A stretch of 64,000 bases of DNA from Budvicia diplopodorum (GCF_009800925.1 NZ_WOYF01000011.1:1-64000); one strand, 5' to 3'. Positions 38,983-49,766 are shown, counted from the first letter of the stretch. Numbers and translations: made by a program. The notes: generated by a model not told the origin, from the letters alone.

Positions 38983-41334
38983 TTGCGTCGGATATTTTCA
39001 AATATAATGACCTTCCGGTTTCTGCGCAGGTCGCTGGCCGTTTTGACGTTGATGATTGCCGTCACCGTCGCAGGTCTATGGTGCGCCGATAAAATTTGGC
39101 CACTGCCGGATACCAATGTTCAAATGGCTCGCGTCGTGGTATCCGACGATGGAACGCCACTGTGGCGCTTTGCCGATGCGGACGGGGTGTGGCGCTATTC
39201 CGTGTCGTTGGACCAAGTATCACCGTACTATATTCAGGCTTTACTGACTTATGAAGATCGCTGGTTTTACGATCATCCGGGAATTAACCCGTTATCAATC
39301 GGTCGGGCACTGTGGCAAAACCTCACCCACCAACGAATTATCTCCGGTGGCAGTACGCTTTCAATGCAGGTTGCTCGGCTTATAGAACCCCATGACCGCA
39401 CGCTTACCGGTAAACTACGTCAGGTTTTTCGTACCCTTCAGCTTGAATGGCATTACAGTAAAGATCAGATTCTTACCATGTATATTAACCGGGCACCCTA
39501 TGGTGGAACTTTACAGGGTATCGGGGCGGCAAGCTGGGCCTATCTGGATAAACCGCCTTCTGAACTAACGCGCTCCGAAGCCGCATTATTGGCAGTATTG
39601 CCTCAGGCGCCCAGTCATTTAAGGCCCGATCGTTATCCTGAAAGAGCACAGCAGGCCAGAGATAAGGTGCTATCGCGACTGGCTGAATATGGTGTGTGGA
39701 GCGAGCAGCAGGTTAAAGAGATCAAAGAAGAGAGCGTGTGGCTGGCTGACCGACAGGCCCCACAGTTAGCCCCGTTACTAGCCAGGCGCTTATTGTCAGA
39801 AAGTAAATCCGATGTCATTGAAACGACGATTGATGCTTCTTTACAGCGCCGCCTTGAAGATATGGTGATGGGCTGGAAGAGCCAGCTACCGGACAATACC
39901 TCGATGGGTATTCTGGTGGTTGAACACTCAACGATGGCGGTAAAAGCCTATATTGGTTCAGTGGATCTTAACGATACCAGCCGGTTTGGTCATGTGGATA
40001 TGGTGACCGCTTGGCGTTCTCCCGGCTCAACGTTAAAACCCTTTGCCTATGGTATGGCGCTGGATGACGGACTGATCCATGCTGAATCTTTATTGCAGGA
40101 TGTTCCCCGTCAGTTTGGTGACTATCGCCCTGGAAATTTCGATACCGGATTTACCGGGCCGGTAAGCGCGTCCGATGCTTTGGTTAAGTCACTGAATCTG
40201 CCCGCAGTACAGGTGCTAGAAGCCTACGGCCCTAAGCGTTTTACCGGCAATATGCGCAATGCCGGCATTACCCTGCGTTTCCCTCTTAACAGCGAGCCTA
40301 ACCTTTCGTTGATACTAGGGGGAACCGGAATGCGTATGGATGAGCTGGTCAGCGCTTACAGCGCTTTTGTGCGCCACGGTAAAGTCGCTGCGCTTCGCTA
40401 TCGCCCACAGGATCCGTTGATTGAACGCCCGTTGCTTTCGCCCGGATCGGCATGGATTGTTCGCCGTATATTAGCCGGTGAGGCGCGCCCGGTGGCGGAT
40501 AACCAGATATCCGACATTACGCCTTTGGCCTGGAAGACAGGTACCAGCTACGGTTACCGCGATGCATGGACTATCGGTATGAACGGTGGCTATCTGATTG
40601 GGATTTGGGTTGGCCGACCCGATGGAACGCCGGTAGCTGGCCAGTTTGGTTACGCAACGGCCGTGCCTATCTTGCATCAAGTGAATAATCTATTGGTTAA
40701 CCGGAGCGCTCAGACTGCCCGGACGTGGCCTAAAGATCCCCGGCCTGATTCAGTTGGCAGGGCCGTGATTTGTTGGCCTCAGGGGCAAAGCCTTGAAGCT
40801 GGCGATCCAAACTGCCGCCAACGGCGTCAGGCGTGGATTTTGGACGGTACCATTCCGCCAACCTTATCCGCTCCCGGGCAAGATAGCGGCGTTGGCGGTT
40901 GGTTGAACCTATGGGTTAACGCGGAAGGTAAGCGGGTAGCACCTGACTGCAGCGATACGATTAAACAGCGTATTGCCTTATGGCCTACGCCGCTTGAAAT
41001 CTGGTTACCGTTATCTGAGCGCAAAGAGAGTCGCTTGCCTTCGCGCGATGAAAATTGCCCACCTATCGGTCATGATATGAGCCCGCCTTTATTACTATTG
41101 GGCGTTAAGGAAGGCGCTACCCTGAGGCGTTTACCGGGGGTGAAATCCCTCGATCTTCGCTTGGATACTCAAGGTGGCCGGGGGAAACGCTGGTGGTTTA
41201 TTAACGGTGAAGCGGTCGCTGAAACCGAAGAGGCTCAGCCACTGGTTAAGACACTGACTGACTCCGGTAAGTACCAAATTAGCGTATTAGATGAGAGCGG
41301 GCAGGTGAATAGCGTAAGTTTTGTTCTAGACTAG
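38983..41334 (+). CDS. pbpC: Penicillin-binding protein 1C
   Basis: Bifunctional class A-type PBP. The N-terminal membrane anchor (about residues 17-36) is followed by the GT51 transglycosylase (EDRWFYDHPG, GGSTLSMQVARL, RAPYGGTLQGIGAASWAY). The transpeptidase domain has S349-T-L-K352, the KSLN motif and WKTGTSYG. A C-terminal BiPBP_C domain ends the chain. The 783-residue product starts at TTG 38983 with weak GAG upstream; ATG 39007 is an equally possible start. The pairing with yfhM is conserved in many bacteria and suggests a shared role in defence against envelope attack. Confidence 0.94.
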   Translation: MRRIFSNIMTFRFLRRSLAVLTLMIAVTVAGLWCADKIWPLPDTNVQMARVVVSDDGTPLWRFADADGVWRYSVSLDQVSPYYIQALLTYEDRWFYDHPGINPLSIGRALWQNLTHQRIISGGSTLSMQVARLIEPHDRTLTGKLRQVFRTLQLEWHYSKDQILTMYINRAPYGGTLQGIGAASWAYLDKPPSELTRSEAALLAVLPQAPSHLRPDRYPERAQQARDKVLSRLAEYGVWSEQQVKEIKEESVWLADRQAPQLAPLLARRLLSESKSDVIETTIDASLQRRLEDMVMGWKSQLPDNTSMGILVVEHSTMAVKAYIGSVDLNDTSRFGHVDMVTAWRSPGSTLKPFAYGMALDDGLIHAESLLQDVPRQFGDYRPGNFDTGFTGPVSASDALVKSLNLPAVQVLEAYGPKRFTGNMRNAGITLRFPLNSEPNLSLILGGTGMRMDELVSAYSAFVRHGKVAALRYRPQDPLIERPLLSPGSAWIVRRILAGEARPVADNQISDITPLAWKTGTSYGYRDAWTIGMNGGYLIGIWVGRPDGTPVAGQFGYATAVPILHQVNNLLVNRSAQTARTWPKDPRPDSVGRAVICWPQGQSLEAGDPNCRQRRQAWILDGTIPPTLSAPGQDSGVGGWLNLWVNAEGKRVAPDCSDTIKQRIALWPTPLEIWLPLSERKESRLPSRDENCPPIGHDMSPPLLLLGVKEGATLRRLPGVKSLDLRLDTQGGRGKRWWFINGEAVAETEEAQPLVKTLTDSGKYQISVLDESGQVNSVSFVLD

Positions 41335-41362
41335 CGCCATTCACTGAGCAATTGAAGAAAAG

Positions 41363-41394
41363 GCAACGGGGTTTTGCTACCCGTCGCATTTTTT
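41363..41394 (+). terminator. Terminator of pbpC
   Basis: Stem GCAACGGG/CCCGTCGC (one A-C mismatch) followed by ATTTTTT, 28 nt past the stop codon. Confidence 0.78.
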
Positions 41395-41632
41395 ATTGAT
41401 AATTTAACGCGATAAGTATCGGAAATTTATTGTCTATCAAATTGGTTTATCATGATGAATGCGTAGCAGATCGAAAAATGTATAATAAGATGAGCTTATT
41501 TTAAGAAAATGTTACATTCAAGATGGTCAAGGTGAATATCTCTTCGTATAATTAGCCGCGAATTACCTATTCTACAATGTTTTATCTAATAAAATATAAA
41601 ACACATATATGTATGCTACATATGAGGTGAAC

Positions 41633-42064
41633 ATGTCTGCCGAACGTACTTTATCTATCTTAAAACCAAATGCGGTGGCTAAAAACGCGATTGGTTCTAT
41701 TTATTCTCGTTTTGAAAGTGCAGGATTTATTATTGTTGGCGCTAAGATGCTGCATCTTACCCGCGAACAGGCTGCGGGTTTTTATGCCGAGCATGATGGA
41801 AAACCATTTTTTAACGGCCTGCTGGATTTTATGACTTCGGGACCGATATTGGTTCAGGTACTGGAAAGTGACAACGCCATTCAACGTTATCGCGATTTGA
41901 TGGGGGCAACTAATCCAGCAAATGCTTTAGCCGGTACGCTGCGTGCAGACTACGCCGATGGCCTAACTGAGAATGCGGTTCATGGATCTGATTCTGCTGC
42001 GTCTGCTGCGCGTGAAATTGCCTATTTCTTTAGTGAAGACGAAGTGCATTCACGTACTCGTTAA
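41633..42064 (+). CDS. ndk: Nucleoside diphosphate kinase
   Basis: Balances NTP and dNTP pools by phosphate transfer through a phospho-His. The 143-residue product has the E. coli length; the active-site His is in NAVHGSDS. Start at 41633 with GAGGTG upstream. It stands between pbpC and rlmN, as in E. coli. Confidence 0.98.
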   Translation: MSAERTLSILKPNAVAKNAIGSIYSRFESAGFIIVGAKMLHLTREQAAGFYAEHDGKPFFNGLLDFMTSGPILVQVLESDNAIQRYRDLMGATNPANALAGTLRADYADGLTENAVHGSDSAASAAREIAYFFSEDEVHSRTR

Positions 42065-42328
42065 GTCAAATATAGCGATAATCAAAGGGTTCGTATGGGC
42101 CCTGATGTTTATAGTGAAAATACTCTAAATTCTTAGTTTGGCTTATGATGTTCTTTTCTAGGGTTATTATTTCTATTTCTGACAGTAAATAATACCGGAT
42201 AGAAACTTAATATTAAAAGCAGTATAATACGCTGCAAGTTGCCTTTTTGTGTGGGTATTATTAGGCATAATTTTATTATTCATGAGTTTTCTAGCGCCAT
42301 AAAGTGTAATAACGAGGCCTTTGTTACT

Positions 42329-43495
42329 ATGTCCGAACGTATATCTACGCCATCTGAAGTCAGCGTGTTAACTGCGAATTCGTCAGAAAAAATTAATTTG
42401 TTAGATCTTAATCGTCAGGCTATGCGCGAGTTTTTTGCATCGTTAGGTGAGAAACCATTCCGGGCCGATCAGGTCATGAAGTGGATGTATCACTTCGGTT
42501 ATGACGATTTTGAGCAAATGACGGATATTAATAAGGTTTTACGGGCAAAGCTTCAGCAAATAGCGGAAATTCGTGCACCGGAAGTAGTGACCGAACAGCG
42601 TTCGTCTGACGGCACAATTAAATGGGCGATTGCCGTTGGCGATCAGCAGGTTGAAACCGTTTATATTCCGGAAGAAGATCGGGCTACGCTGTGTGTTTCA
42701 TCACAGGTAGGCTGTGCGCTGGAATGTACATTCTGTTCTACGGCTCAGCAGGGTTTTAACCGTAATTTACGCGTTTCTGAGATTATCGGCCAAGTATGGC
42801 GTGCGGCTAAAATTATTGGGCCATCTAGGCTGGCCGGGCAGCGTCCGATTACTAACGTTGTGATGATGGGAATGGGCGAACCGCTGCTTAACCTGAGTAA
42901 CGTAGTGCCAGCCATGGAAATCATGCTGGATGATTTTGGCTTTGGATTATCTAAACGTCGGGTTACGTTATCCACTTCAGGCGTTGTTCCGGCGCTGGAT
43001 AAGCTTGGCGATCTTATTGATGTGGCATTAGCAATTTCACTGCACGCGCCGAACGATCGGATCCGTGATGACATTGTACCAATCAATCGCAAATATAATA
43101 TTGAGACATTCCTCTCTTCTGTTCGTCGCTATTTAAGTAAGTCAAATGCGAATCAGGGGCGAGTTACCGTTGAGTATGTGATGTTAGACCATATTAACGA
43201 TGGCACTGAACATGCCCATGAACTGGCGGAATGCCTTAAAGATACACCGTGTAAGATTAATCTTATTCCTTGGAATCCGTTCCCCGGAGCTCCTTATGGG
43301 CGTAGCTCTAACAGCCGGGTAGATCGTTTTTCTAAGGTTTTGATGGAATATGGTTTTACCGTTATTGTGCGTAAAACTAGGGGTGATGATATCGATGCTG
43401 CCTGTGGTCAACTGGCCGGAGATGTTATTGACCGGACTAAGCGCACATTAAAAAAGAAAGCCAACGATGAACTAATTGTAATTAAACAAGTCTAA
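42329..43495 (+). CDS. rlmN: Dual-specificity 23S rRNA/tRNA adenine-C2 methyltransferase
   Basis: Radical-SAM enzyme methylating A2503 of 23S rRNA and A37 of several tRNAs. From ATG 42329 the product has 388 residues (384 in E. coli). The radical SAM triad is CALECTFC. The catalytic Cys pair expected for RlmN is present, with the C-terminal Cys in [18 protein letters not shown] at 42223-42228 could be its -10. pilW and rodZ follow at close spacing. Confidence 0.97.
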   Translation: MSERISTPSEVSVLTANSSEKINLLDLNRQAMREFFASLGEKPFRADQVMKWMYHFGYDDFEQMTDINKVLRAKLQQIAEIRAPEVVTEQRSSDGTIKWAIAVGDQQVETVYIPEEDRATLCVSSQVGCALECTFCSTAQQGFNRNLRVSEIIGQVWRAAKIIGPSRLAGQRPITNVVMMGMGEPLLNLSNVVPAMEIMLDDFGFGLSKRRVTLSTSGVVPALDKLGDLIDVALAISLHAPNDRIRDDIVPINRKYNIETFLSSVRRYLSKSNANQGRVTVEYVMLDHINDGTEHAHELAECLKDTPCKINLIPWNPFPGAPYGRSSNSRVDRFSKVLMEYGFTVIVRKTRGDDIDAACGQLAGDVIDRTKRTLKKKANDELIVIKQV

Positions 43496-43573
43496 AATCC
43501 GATGTGTTACAAATATATGCGTGTCTCTTATTCACGCGTTGTTTGGGACCAGCGAACAAGGAATGTAAGTCTG

Positions 43574-44326
43574 ATGCAAAGAGTGTTGTTACCCATATTA
43601 CTGCTTGCCAGTAGCCTTATTGGTTGTACTGGCTATTCGACGGGTGACAGCATGGTCAACAAAGATAAAGCAGCTCAGGCCCGTCTTGCTTTGGGTATGG
43701 CCTATCTTAGGGACGGAGATATGCAGGCTGCTCGTGTTAATTTAGAACGAGCCGTCAACTATGCACCAACAGACTATCAAACACAGTTAGGAATGGCGCT
43801 TTATCAGCAGAATATTGGTGAAAACGATTTTGCCGAGAGCCGTTTTAAACAAGCGTTGGTTTTAGCGCCGAATAATGGCGATGTACTGAATAATTACGGT
43901 GCCTTTCTTTGTAGTTTGGGGCAGTATGACTTAGCCCAAGGTTACTTTGATAATGCTGCTAAATTAGAGAATTATGAAAAAATAGCCGATACTCTTGAGA
44001 ATTCAGGCTATTGTTTATTAAAAGCGGGGCAAACCGAACTGGCTATCTTGAAGCTGAGTCGGGCATTAAAACAGGTACCGCAGAAAGGCGCTCGTTTGCT
44101 AAAAATGGCAACCAAGTATTATCAGCTAGAACAACGCGCGGAGGCGATGGCTTTATTGAATAGTTATCAACAAACCCTACCCGCCAGCGCTGAAAGTTTA
44201 TGGATGCAGATCCAATTTGCTGCGTTAGATAATCGTCCGAATGACGTTCAACGTCATGGTCAACTGCTGGCGCAAGATTTTTCACAGTCGAAACAATACC
44301 AATTATTCCTAGCTCATGAATATTGA
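43574..44326 (+). CDS. pilW: PilW/PilF-type TPR lipoprotein (type IV pilus biogenesis/stability)
   Basis: Outer-membrane lipoprotein that in pseudomonads and Neisseria stabilises type IV pili through secretin assembly. The 250-residue product has a signal sequence with lipobox LIGC, then about six TPR-like helical pairs (for example ARLALGMAYLRDGDMQAARVNLERAV and ALVLAPNNGDVLNNYGAFLC). The start ATG 43574 has AAGGAA upstream. Its end overlaps rodZ by 11 nt. E. coli K-12 lacks it at this locus. No other pilus genes are in the window, so its role here is uncertain. Confidence 0.88.
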   Translation: MQRVLLPILLLASSLIGCTGYSTGDSMVNKDKAAQARLALGMAYLRDGDMQAARVNLERAVNYAPTDYQTQLGMALYQQNIGENDFAESRFKQALVLAPNNGDVLNNYGAFLCSLGQYDLAQGYFDNAAKLENYEKIADTLENSGYCLLKAGQTELAILKLSRALKQVPQKGARLLKMATKYYQLEQRAEAMALLNSYQQTLPASAESLWMQIQFAALDNRPNDVQRHGQLLAQDFSQSKQYQLFLAHEY

Positions 44327-45269
44327 TTTACCTAAAGAACAAAACCCGCTCGCTGAAATCGGTCGACGACTCAGCGAAGCCAGAGAATTATCAAACCTCA
44401 GCCAACAAGCGGTTGCGGAACAGTTGCGGCTGAAGGTTACTACCGTTCGTGAGCTGGAAGAAGGATTAAATCCTTTAGGCCTTGCTCCAACGTTTATCCA
44501 TGGCTATATCCGTTCTTATGCAAAACTTGTTCAGTTGCCAGCGGATGAACTCATTGCCCTATTACCTAAAAGTAAGGGAGCCTTCGGAGACAAGACTAGT
44601 CTTGAATCAAACCGAATTAAGGGTTTTACGTTGGGTAAACCGCGTAAAAAACTCGATCGTTGGCTAATGCTGTTTACTTGGATGATTCTGTTTGTCGTCC
44701 TTGGATTAACAGGAGCATGGTGGTGGGAGAATCACAAGGCTCAGCAAAATGAAATGACTTCAACGGCTGAACAAAATCAGATTGCTATTCCGGTTCAACA
44801 ACAACCGAATACGACGACTCCGTCAACCAATGATAATCAGATTCAGAATAGTACCTCTGTTCAAAATACTCAGCCAGCATCAGACAACGCTATGCCGTTG
44901 GCAAATAGTACTTCGGGAACGTCAGCGCTAGGGCCAACGCCAACGCTGGAACAGGCCGTTGCTACACAAATTGCAGAAAATGAAGCCTCTAATGGCGTAA
45001 CGTCAGCGGTGATGAGTCCTAACTCAAATGATATCAATATGAGTTTTACTGCCGACTGCTGGATTGAAGTTATTGATGCAAGAGGCAAGAATCTTTATAG
45101 CGGATTACAGCGCAGCGGTGGCAAAATGTCCTTAACCGGACAGGCACCTTATCGGGTTAAGCTAGGTGCTCCAGCCGGAGTTGACCTTGTGTTTAAAGGC
45201 AAAAAAGTAGATTTGACTCAGTATAAAAATGTGAATCGGACTGCTCGCCTGACGTTAGCGGCTGAATAG
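44316..45269 (+). CDS. rodZ: Cytoskeletal shape protein RodZ
   Basis: Links MreB to the elongation complex and maintains rod shape. The 317-residue product has an N-terminal Xre-type HTH (LSEARELSNLSQQAVAEQLRLK), a basic juxtamembrane segment, a single membrane helix WLMLFTWMILFVVLGLTGAW, a Gln/Asn/Thr/Ser-rich periplasmic linker (about residues 145-235), and a C-terminal RodZ beta-domain starting near FTADCWIEVIDARG. Its start codon lies inside pilW, which implies coupled translation. Confidence 0.96.
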   Translation: MNIDLPKEQNPLAEIGRRLSEARELSNLSQQAVAEQLRLKVTTVRELEEGLNPLGLAPTFIHGYIRSYAKLVQLPADELIALLPKSKGAFGDKTSLESNRIKGFTLGKPRKKLDRWLMLFTWMILFVVLGLTGAWWWENHKAQQNEMTSTAEQNQIAIPVQQQPNTTTPSTNDNQIQNSTSVQNTQPASDNAMPLANSTSGTSALGPTPTLEQAVATQIAENEASNGVTSAVMSPNSNDINMSFTADCWIEVIDARGKNLYSGLQRSGGKMSLTGQAPYRVKLGAPAGVDLVFKGKKVDLTQYKNVNRTARLTLAAE

Positions 45270-45315
45270 TGAATAAAACCTATTCTGCCGTGATTACTAT
45301 AGTGGGGTATTAATA

Positions 45316-46431
45316 ATGCATAACGAAACGCCGATAGTTCGTCGTCAATCAAAACGTATTTATGTTGGTAATGTACCTATCGGTGATGGTGCACCTATCA
45401 CGGTTCAGTCGATGACCAATACCCGTACGACCGATGTTGATGCGACGGTTAAACAAATCGAAGCCCTACAGCGTGTTGGTGTGGATATTGTCCGAGTCTC
45501 AGTTCCTACTATGGAAGCGGCAGAGGCCTTTAAGCTCATCAAGCAACGCGTTTCCGTTCCTTTGGTAGCCGATATTCATTTTGATTACCGCATTGCGCTA
45601 AAGGTTGCTGAGTACGGCGTGGACTGTTTACGTATTAATCCTGGTAATATTGGGCGTGAAGATCGTATTCAAGCGGTTGTAGACTGCGCCAGAGATAAGA
45701 ACATCCCTATCCGTATCGGTATTAATGGTGGCTCTCTGGAAAAGGATATTCAGGAAAAATACGGTGAACCAACGCCTGAAGCGCTAGTTGAATCAGCCCT
45801 GCGTCACGTAGAAATTCTAGATCGTCTAAATTTTGATAATTTTAAAATCAGCGTTAAGGCTTCTGACGTGTTTCTTGCCGTCCAGTCTTATCGTCTACTC
45901 GCCAAACAAATTATTCAGCCATTGCATTTAGGTATCACTGAAGCCGGTGGTGCCCGCAGTGGTTCCGTTAAATCAGCGATCGGTTTAGGCATGCTGCTTG
46001 CTGAAGGTATCGGCGATACATTACGAATCTCACTGGCTGCCGATCCGGTAGAAGAAGTGAAGGTTGGTTTTGATATTTTAAAAGCGTTACGCATTCGTTC
46101 CCGCGGCATTAATTTTATCGCCTGCCCGACCTGTTCTCGTCAGGAATTTGACGTTATCGGTACGGTTAACGCTCTGGAACAGCGTCTAGAAGATATTATC
46201 ACCCCAATGGACGTCTCTATTATCGGCTGTGTAGTTAACGGGCCCGGTGAAGCATTAATATCTGATATCGGAGTAACCGGTGGACACAAGAAGAGCGGCT
46301 TTTATCAAGACGGTGAGCGTCAAAGAGAACGATTTGATAACGAAAAAATGATTGACCAGCTTGAGGCAAAAATTCGCGCCAAAGCGTCGATGATTGATCA
46401 AACAAAGCGTATTGATATCAGTCAGGATTGA
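45316..46431 (+). CDS. ispG: 4-hydroxy-3-methylbut-2-en-1-yl diphosphate synthase (IspG)
   Basis: [4Fe-4S] enzyme converting MEcPP to HMBPP in the MEP isoprenoid pathway; essential. The 371-residue product compares with 372 in E. coli. Cluster cysteines are in IACPTCSRQ and [11 protein letters not shown]. It follows rodZ after 46 nt, as in E. coli. Confidence 0.98.
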   Translation: MHNETPIVRRQSKRIYVGNVPIGDGAPITVQSMTNTRTTDVDATVKQIEALQRVGVDIVRVSVPTMEAAEAFKLIKQRVSVPLVADIHFDYRIALKVAEYGVDCLRINPGNIGREDRIQAVVDCARDKNIPIRIGINGGSLEKDIQEKYGEPTPEALVESALRHVEILDRLNFDNFKISVKASDVFLAVQSYRLLAKQIIQPLHLGITEAGGARSGSVKSAIGLGMLLAEGIGDTLRISLAADPVEEVKVGFDILKALRIRSRGINFIACPTCSRQEFDVIGTVNALEQRLEDIITPMDVSIIGCVVNGPGEALISDIGVTGGHKKSGFYQDGERQRERFDNEKMIDQLEAKIRAKASMIDQTKRIDISQD

Positions 46432-46515
46432 TAACAAACCGCAGTGATATTGAACGCAGGCAGTGAAAAATAGGCTTATATAACGGCATTACTGTGTAAC
46501 AACTGCCTATTTACA

Positions 46516-46545
46516 TTGATGTGGAGTGCCTATACCTCCTATAAT
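46516..46545 (+). promoter_or_regulatory. Promoter of hisS
   Basis: TTGATG (46516-46521), an 18-bp spacer and a perfect TATAAT (46540-46545), 31 nt before the hisS start codon. Upstream arms AAATAGGC/GCCTATTT and AGGCAGT/ACTGCCT (46458-46512) offer two exclusive pairings and probably belong to the ispG 3' end. Confidence 0.65.
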
Positions 46546-46576
46546 CGGCTAAATTTTGAAGATATAGAGAATTGAC

Positions 46577-47866
46577 GTGTCAAAGAAAATTCAATCTGTA
46601 CGTGGCATGAATGACCATTTGCCGAAAGATACAGGGATATGGCAGCGGGTTGAGGAAGTCATTAAGCGCGCCGTTGAGTCTTATGGATATAGCGAGATTC
46701 GCACGCCAATTCTTGAACAAACTCCACTGTTCAAGCGAGCCATAGGCGAAGTTACCGATGTTGTAGAGAAAGAGATGTACACCTTTAACGATCGCGAGCG
46801 CGACGGTGAAGAGGTGATTTCCTTGACTCTGCGTCCAGAAGGAACGGCTAGCTGCGTTCGGGCCGGAATTGAGCACGGTCTGCTTTATAATCAGGAACAG
46901 CGCCTTTGGTATTTGGGGCCGATGTTTCGTCATGAACGCCCGCAAAAAGGTCGTTATCGGCAGTTTCATCAGATTGGTGCCGAAGTCTTTGGCCTTACGG
47001 GGCCTGATGTTGATGCCGAACTGATTATGCTAACCGCCCGCTGGTGGCGTGATTTGGGCATATCCGATAGCGTGACGTTAGAGCTCAACTCTATCGGTTC
47101 ACTCGATGCGCGGGCCAAATACAGAGAAGCGTTAACTGCATTTCTGGAACAATATAAAGACCGTTTGGATGAAGACTGTAAGCGGCGGATGTATACCAAT
47201 CCGTTGCGCGTGCTTGATTCTAAAAATCCAGACGTGCAGGCATTGCTCAATGATGCACCGACGCTTCCTGATTATTTAGACGAAGAGTCAAAAGCTCACT
47301 TTGCTGGCCTGTGCGGGTTTTTAGACAGTGCAGGCATCGGATATAAGATTAATCCCCGTTTGGTTCGTGGCCTAGATTATTATAACCGGACGGTATTTGA
47401 GTGGGTGACCAGCAGTTTAGGCGCTCAGGGTACCGTTTGTGCCGGTGGGCGTTATGACGGCTTAGTGGAACAACTTGGCGGTCACCCGACTCCGGCCGTA
47501 GGTTTTGCCATGGGGCTCGAGCGTTTGGTACTATTAGTTCAGGCTGTTAATCCTGATTTTCAGGCAAATAGAGCCGTGGATGCCTATCTGATTTCATCAG
47601 GTGAAGGTACACAAATGGCGGCAATGCAGCTGGCAGAAAAGCTGCGTGATGCGCTGCCTAAGCTACGTTTAATGACCAATTACGGTGGCGGTAACTTTAA
47701 AAAGCAATTTTCCCGCGCCGATAAATGGGGTGCCCATATCGCATTAGTCATGGGTGAAAATGAAGTTTCTGCTGGCCAAGTTGTGGTAAAAGATCTGCGT
47801 AATGGTGAGCAACAGACGCTGGCGCAGGCTGAAGCTGCTGCGTATTTAGCAACATTGATCGGTTAA
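46577..47866 (+). CDS. hisS: Histidyl-tRNA synthetase
   Basis: Class II synthetase charging tRNA-His; homodimer. The 429-residue product starts at GTG with AGAGA upstream. Motif 2 is [16 protein letters not shown], the HisA motif [14 protein letters not shown], and motif 3 [12 protein letters not shown]. Relative to E. coli there is a short insertion (RERDGEEV) before [10 protein letters not shown]. yfgM follows after 15 nt. Confidence 0.97.
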   Translation: MSKKIQSVRGMNDHLPKDTGIWQRVEEVIKRAVESYGYSEIRTPILEQTPLFKRAIGEVTDVVEKEMYTFNDRERDGEEVISLTLRPEGTASCVRAGIEHGLLYNQEQRLWYLGPMFRHERPQKGRYRQFHQIGAEVFGLTGPDVDAELIMLTARWWRDLGISDSVTLELNSIGSLDARAKYREALTAFLEQYKDRLDEDCKRRMYTNPLRVLDSKNPDVQALLNDAPTLPDYLDEESKAHFAGLCGFLDSAGIGYKINPRLVRGLDYYNRTVFEWVTSSLGAQGTVCAGGRYDGLVEQLGGHPTPAVGFAMGLERLVLLVQAVNPDFQANRAVDAYLISSGEGTQMAAMQLAEKLRDALPKLRLMTNYGGGNFKKQFSRADKWGAHIALVMGENEVSAGQVVVKDLRNGEQQTLAQAEAAAYLATLIG

Positions 47867-47881
47867 TTTGAGAGGGACACC

Positions 47882-48487
47882 GTGGAAATCTATAATAATG
47901 AAGACGAACAGCTAGATGCGGTGCGTAGCTTTTTCCGGGAAAATGGAAAAGCGATAGTAGTCGGCGTTGTGTTGGGCATTGGTGCTTTATTTGGCTGGCG
48001 TTACTGGCAGTCTCATCAAAAACAAGAGGCGGCTAATACATCAATGTATTTCGATCAGGCGATGGTACATCGCGATAATACGTCCAATCTGGACGCTTTT
48101 ATTAAGGCTAACGAAAATACCTATGGCATATTTGCTGCGCTGAAACTGGCTCAGGAGTCTGTCGATAAAGGTGATTTTGCTAAAGCCAAACAGCAATTGT
48201 TATGGGCTCAGGGCCATACTAAAGACGATAATTTATTGCCAACCATTAGTCTTCGGTTAGCGCGCGTTCAACTGCAGGAAAAGCAGTTTGATGACGCATT
48301 AAAAACGCTGGATACCGTACAAAAAGGTGGTTGGTTTGCTCAGGCTCAGGCCATTCGTGGTGATGTACTTGCAGAGAAAGGTGATACAAAAGGGGCCCGT
48401 GAAGCGTATAGTCAGGCTTCTGAGTCCGATCCTTCTCCGGTACTGAAAGAATTACTGCGTATAAAATTGAATAATCTGGCCGCTTAA
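47882..48487 (+). CDS. yfgM: Ancillary SecYEG translocon subunit YfgM
   Basis: Single-pass inner-membrane protein that works with PpiD at the SecYEG exit to help periplasmic folding, and protects RcsB in E. coli. The 201-residue product begins MEIYNNEDEQ at a GTG start with GAGAGGG upstream. One membrane segment lies at about residues 23-43, followed by a TPR-like periplasmic domain. bamB begins 10 nt after it. Confidence 0.95.
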   Translation: MEIYNNEDEQLDAVRSFFRENGKAIVVGVVLGIGALFGWRYWQSHQKQEAANTSMYFDQAMVHRDNTSNLDAFIKANENTYGIFAALKLAQESVDKGDFAKAKQQLLWAQGHTKDDNLLPTISLRLARVQLQEKQFDDALKTLDTVQKGGWFAQAQAIRGDVLAEKGDTKGAREAYSQASESDPSPVLKELLRIKLNNLAA

Positions 48488-48497
48488 GGGGAGTTGA

Positions 48498-49679
48498 ATG
48501 AAATTACGTAGGATTGTGTGCGTCGGATTGCTGTCTGTAACTATGTTAAGCGGCTGTTCGCTGTTTGGTGGTGAAGAAGACGTAGTTAAAATGTCTCCGC
48601 TGCCTAAAGTTGAGAACCAGTTTTCTCCGAATAAAGTTTGGAGCACGTCCGTTGGTAACGGAATTGGTGAGTATTATTCTCGCCTGCGTCCAAGCTGGCA
48701 GGATGGCCGTATTTACGCGGCAGACCGTGATGGCATGGTTAAAGCGATGGATGCTGATACCGGCAAACAAATCTGGAAAACTAGCGTCGTAGAGAAAGAA
48801 CATTTTTACTCTTCATCTAAACCAGCGGTATTATCCGGTGGTGTTACCGCGGCAGGCGGTCACGTTTATGTCGGTAGTGAAAATGCCATTGTCTATGCAC
48901 TAAACAAAGAAGATGGCTCTATTGCGTGGAAAACTACCGTTGCCGGTGAAGCTATGTCGCGCCCGGTTGTTGACGGTGGCTTAGTCTTGATTCACACCAC
49001 TAACGGCATGTTACAAGGTCTGAGCGTCGAAGACGGTTCTATCAAGTGGACGGCCAACTTAGATATGCCTCTGCTTTCACTGCGTGGTGAATCATCCCCG
49101 GCTACGGCTCACGGTGCTGCGATCGTTGGCGGAGATAACGGTCGAGTGACTGCGATTCAGATGGAACAAGGTCAGCTGATTTGGCAGCAAAGAATTTCTC
49201 AGCCAAGCGGCGCAACTGAAATCGACCGTTTATCTGATGTAGACAGTACACCAGTTATTGCTGATAACATTGTTTATACCCAAGGGTATAACGGTAGTTT
49301 CACTGCGCTGGATTTACGCAGCGGCCAGATTTTATGGAAAAGAGATATGGGGTCTGTGAATGACTTCTCTATTGATTCCGGCCGAATTTATTTGGTTGAT
49401 CAAACCGATCGTGTTGTTGCATTAGATATCAACGGTGGCGCTATTTTATGGACTCAGAGCGATCTGCTATACCGCGGATTAACTGCTCCTGTTATCTATA
49501 ATGGCTATGTGGTTGTTGGTGATGCTGAAGGCTACTTACACTGGATGGACAGCGCAAGTGGTCAATTTGTTGCTCAGAATAAAGTGGATGGTGATGGTTT
49601 CCTATCGTCTCCAATCGTTGCTGGCGACAGACTGGTAATTCAGGCCCGCGGTGGTTACGTTTATTCTTTCACCCGCTAA
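48498..49679 (+). CDS. bamB: Outer membrane assembly lipoprotein BamB
   Basis: Subunit of the BAM complex that inserts beta-barrel proteins into the outer membrane. The 393-residue product has a signal with lipobox LSGC, then an eight-bladed PQQ-type propeller visible as repeats of the form DxxTGKxxWK (MDADTGKQIWK, LNKEDGSIAWK, LDLRSGQILWK and others). E. coli BamB has 392 residues. Confidence 0.97.
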   Translation: MKLRRIVCVGLLSVTMLSGCSLFGGEEDVVKMSPLPKVENQFSPNKVWSTSVGNGIGEYYSRLRPSWQDGRIYAADRDGMVKAMDADTGKQIWKTSVVEKEHFYSSSKPAVLSGGVTAAGGHVYVGSENAIVYALNKEDGSIAWKTTVAGEAMSRPVVDGGLVLIHTTNGMLQGLSVEDGSIKWTANLDMPLLSLRGESSPATAHGAAIVGGDNGRVTAIQMEQGQLIWQQRISQPSGATEIDRLSDVDSTPVIADNIVYTQGYNGSFTALDLRSGQILWKRDMGSVNDFSIDSGRIYLVDQTDRVVALDINGGAILWTQSDLLYRGLTAPVIYNGYVVVGDAEGYLHWMDSASGQFVAQNKVDGDGFLSSPIVAGDRLVIQARGGYVYSFTR

Positions 49680-49733
49680 GGCTTTAGTTCATCAGGCGAA
49701 CATGACGATTTAATTATCACCTATGTTCGTTTA

Positions 49734-49766
49734 AAACGGCTCCTGACATCAGGGGCCGTTTCGTCT
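49734..49766 (+). terminator. Terminator-like hairpin after bamB
   Basis: 13-bp stem AAACGGCTCCTGA/TCAGGGGCCGTTT (one T-G pair) closed by CA, followed by CGTCTT. The stem is strong but the U-tract poor, about 55 nt after bamB. Confidence 0.6.

Noticed and set aside
46458-46512. Attenuator with alternative pairings ahead of hisS
   Set aside because: The arms lie upstream of a good TTGATG-N18-TATAAT promoter, so they would not be in the hisS leader; there is no His-rich leader peptide.
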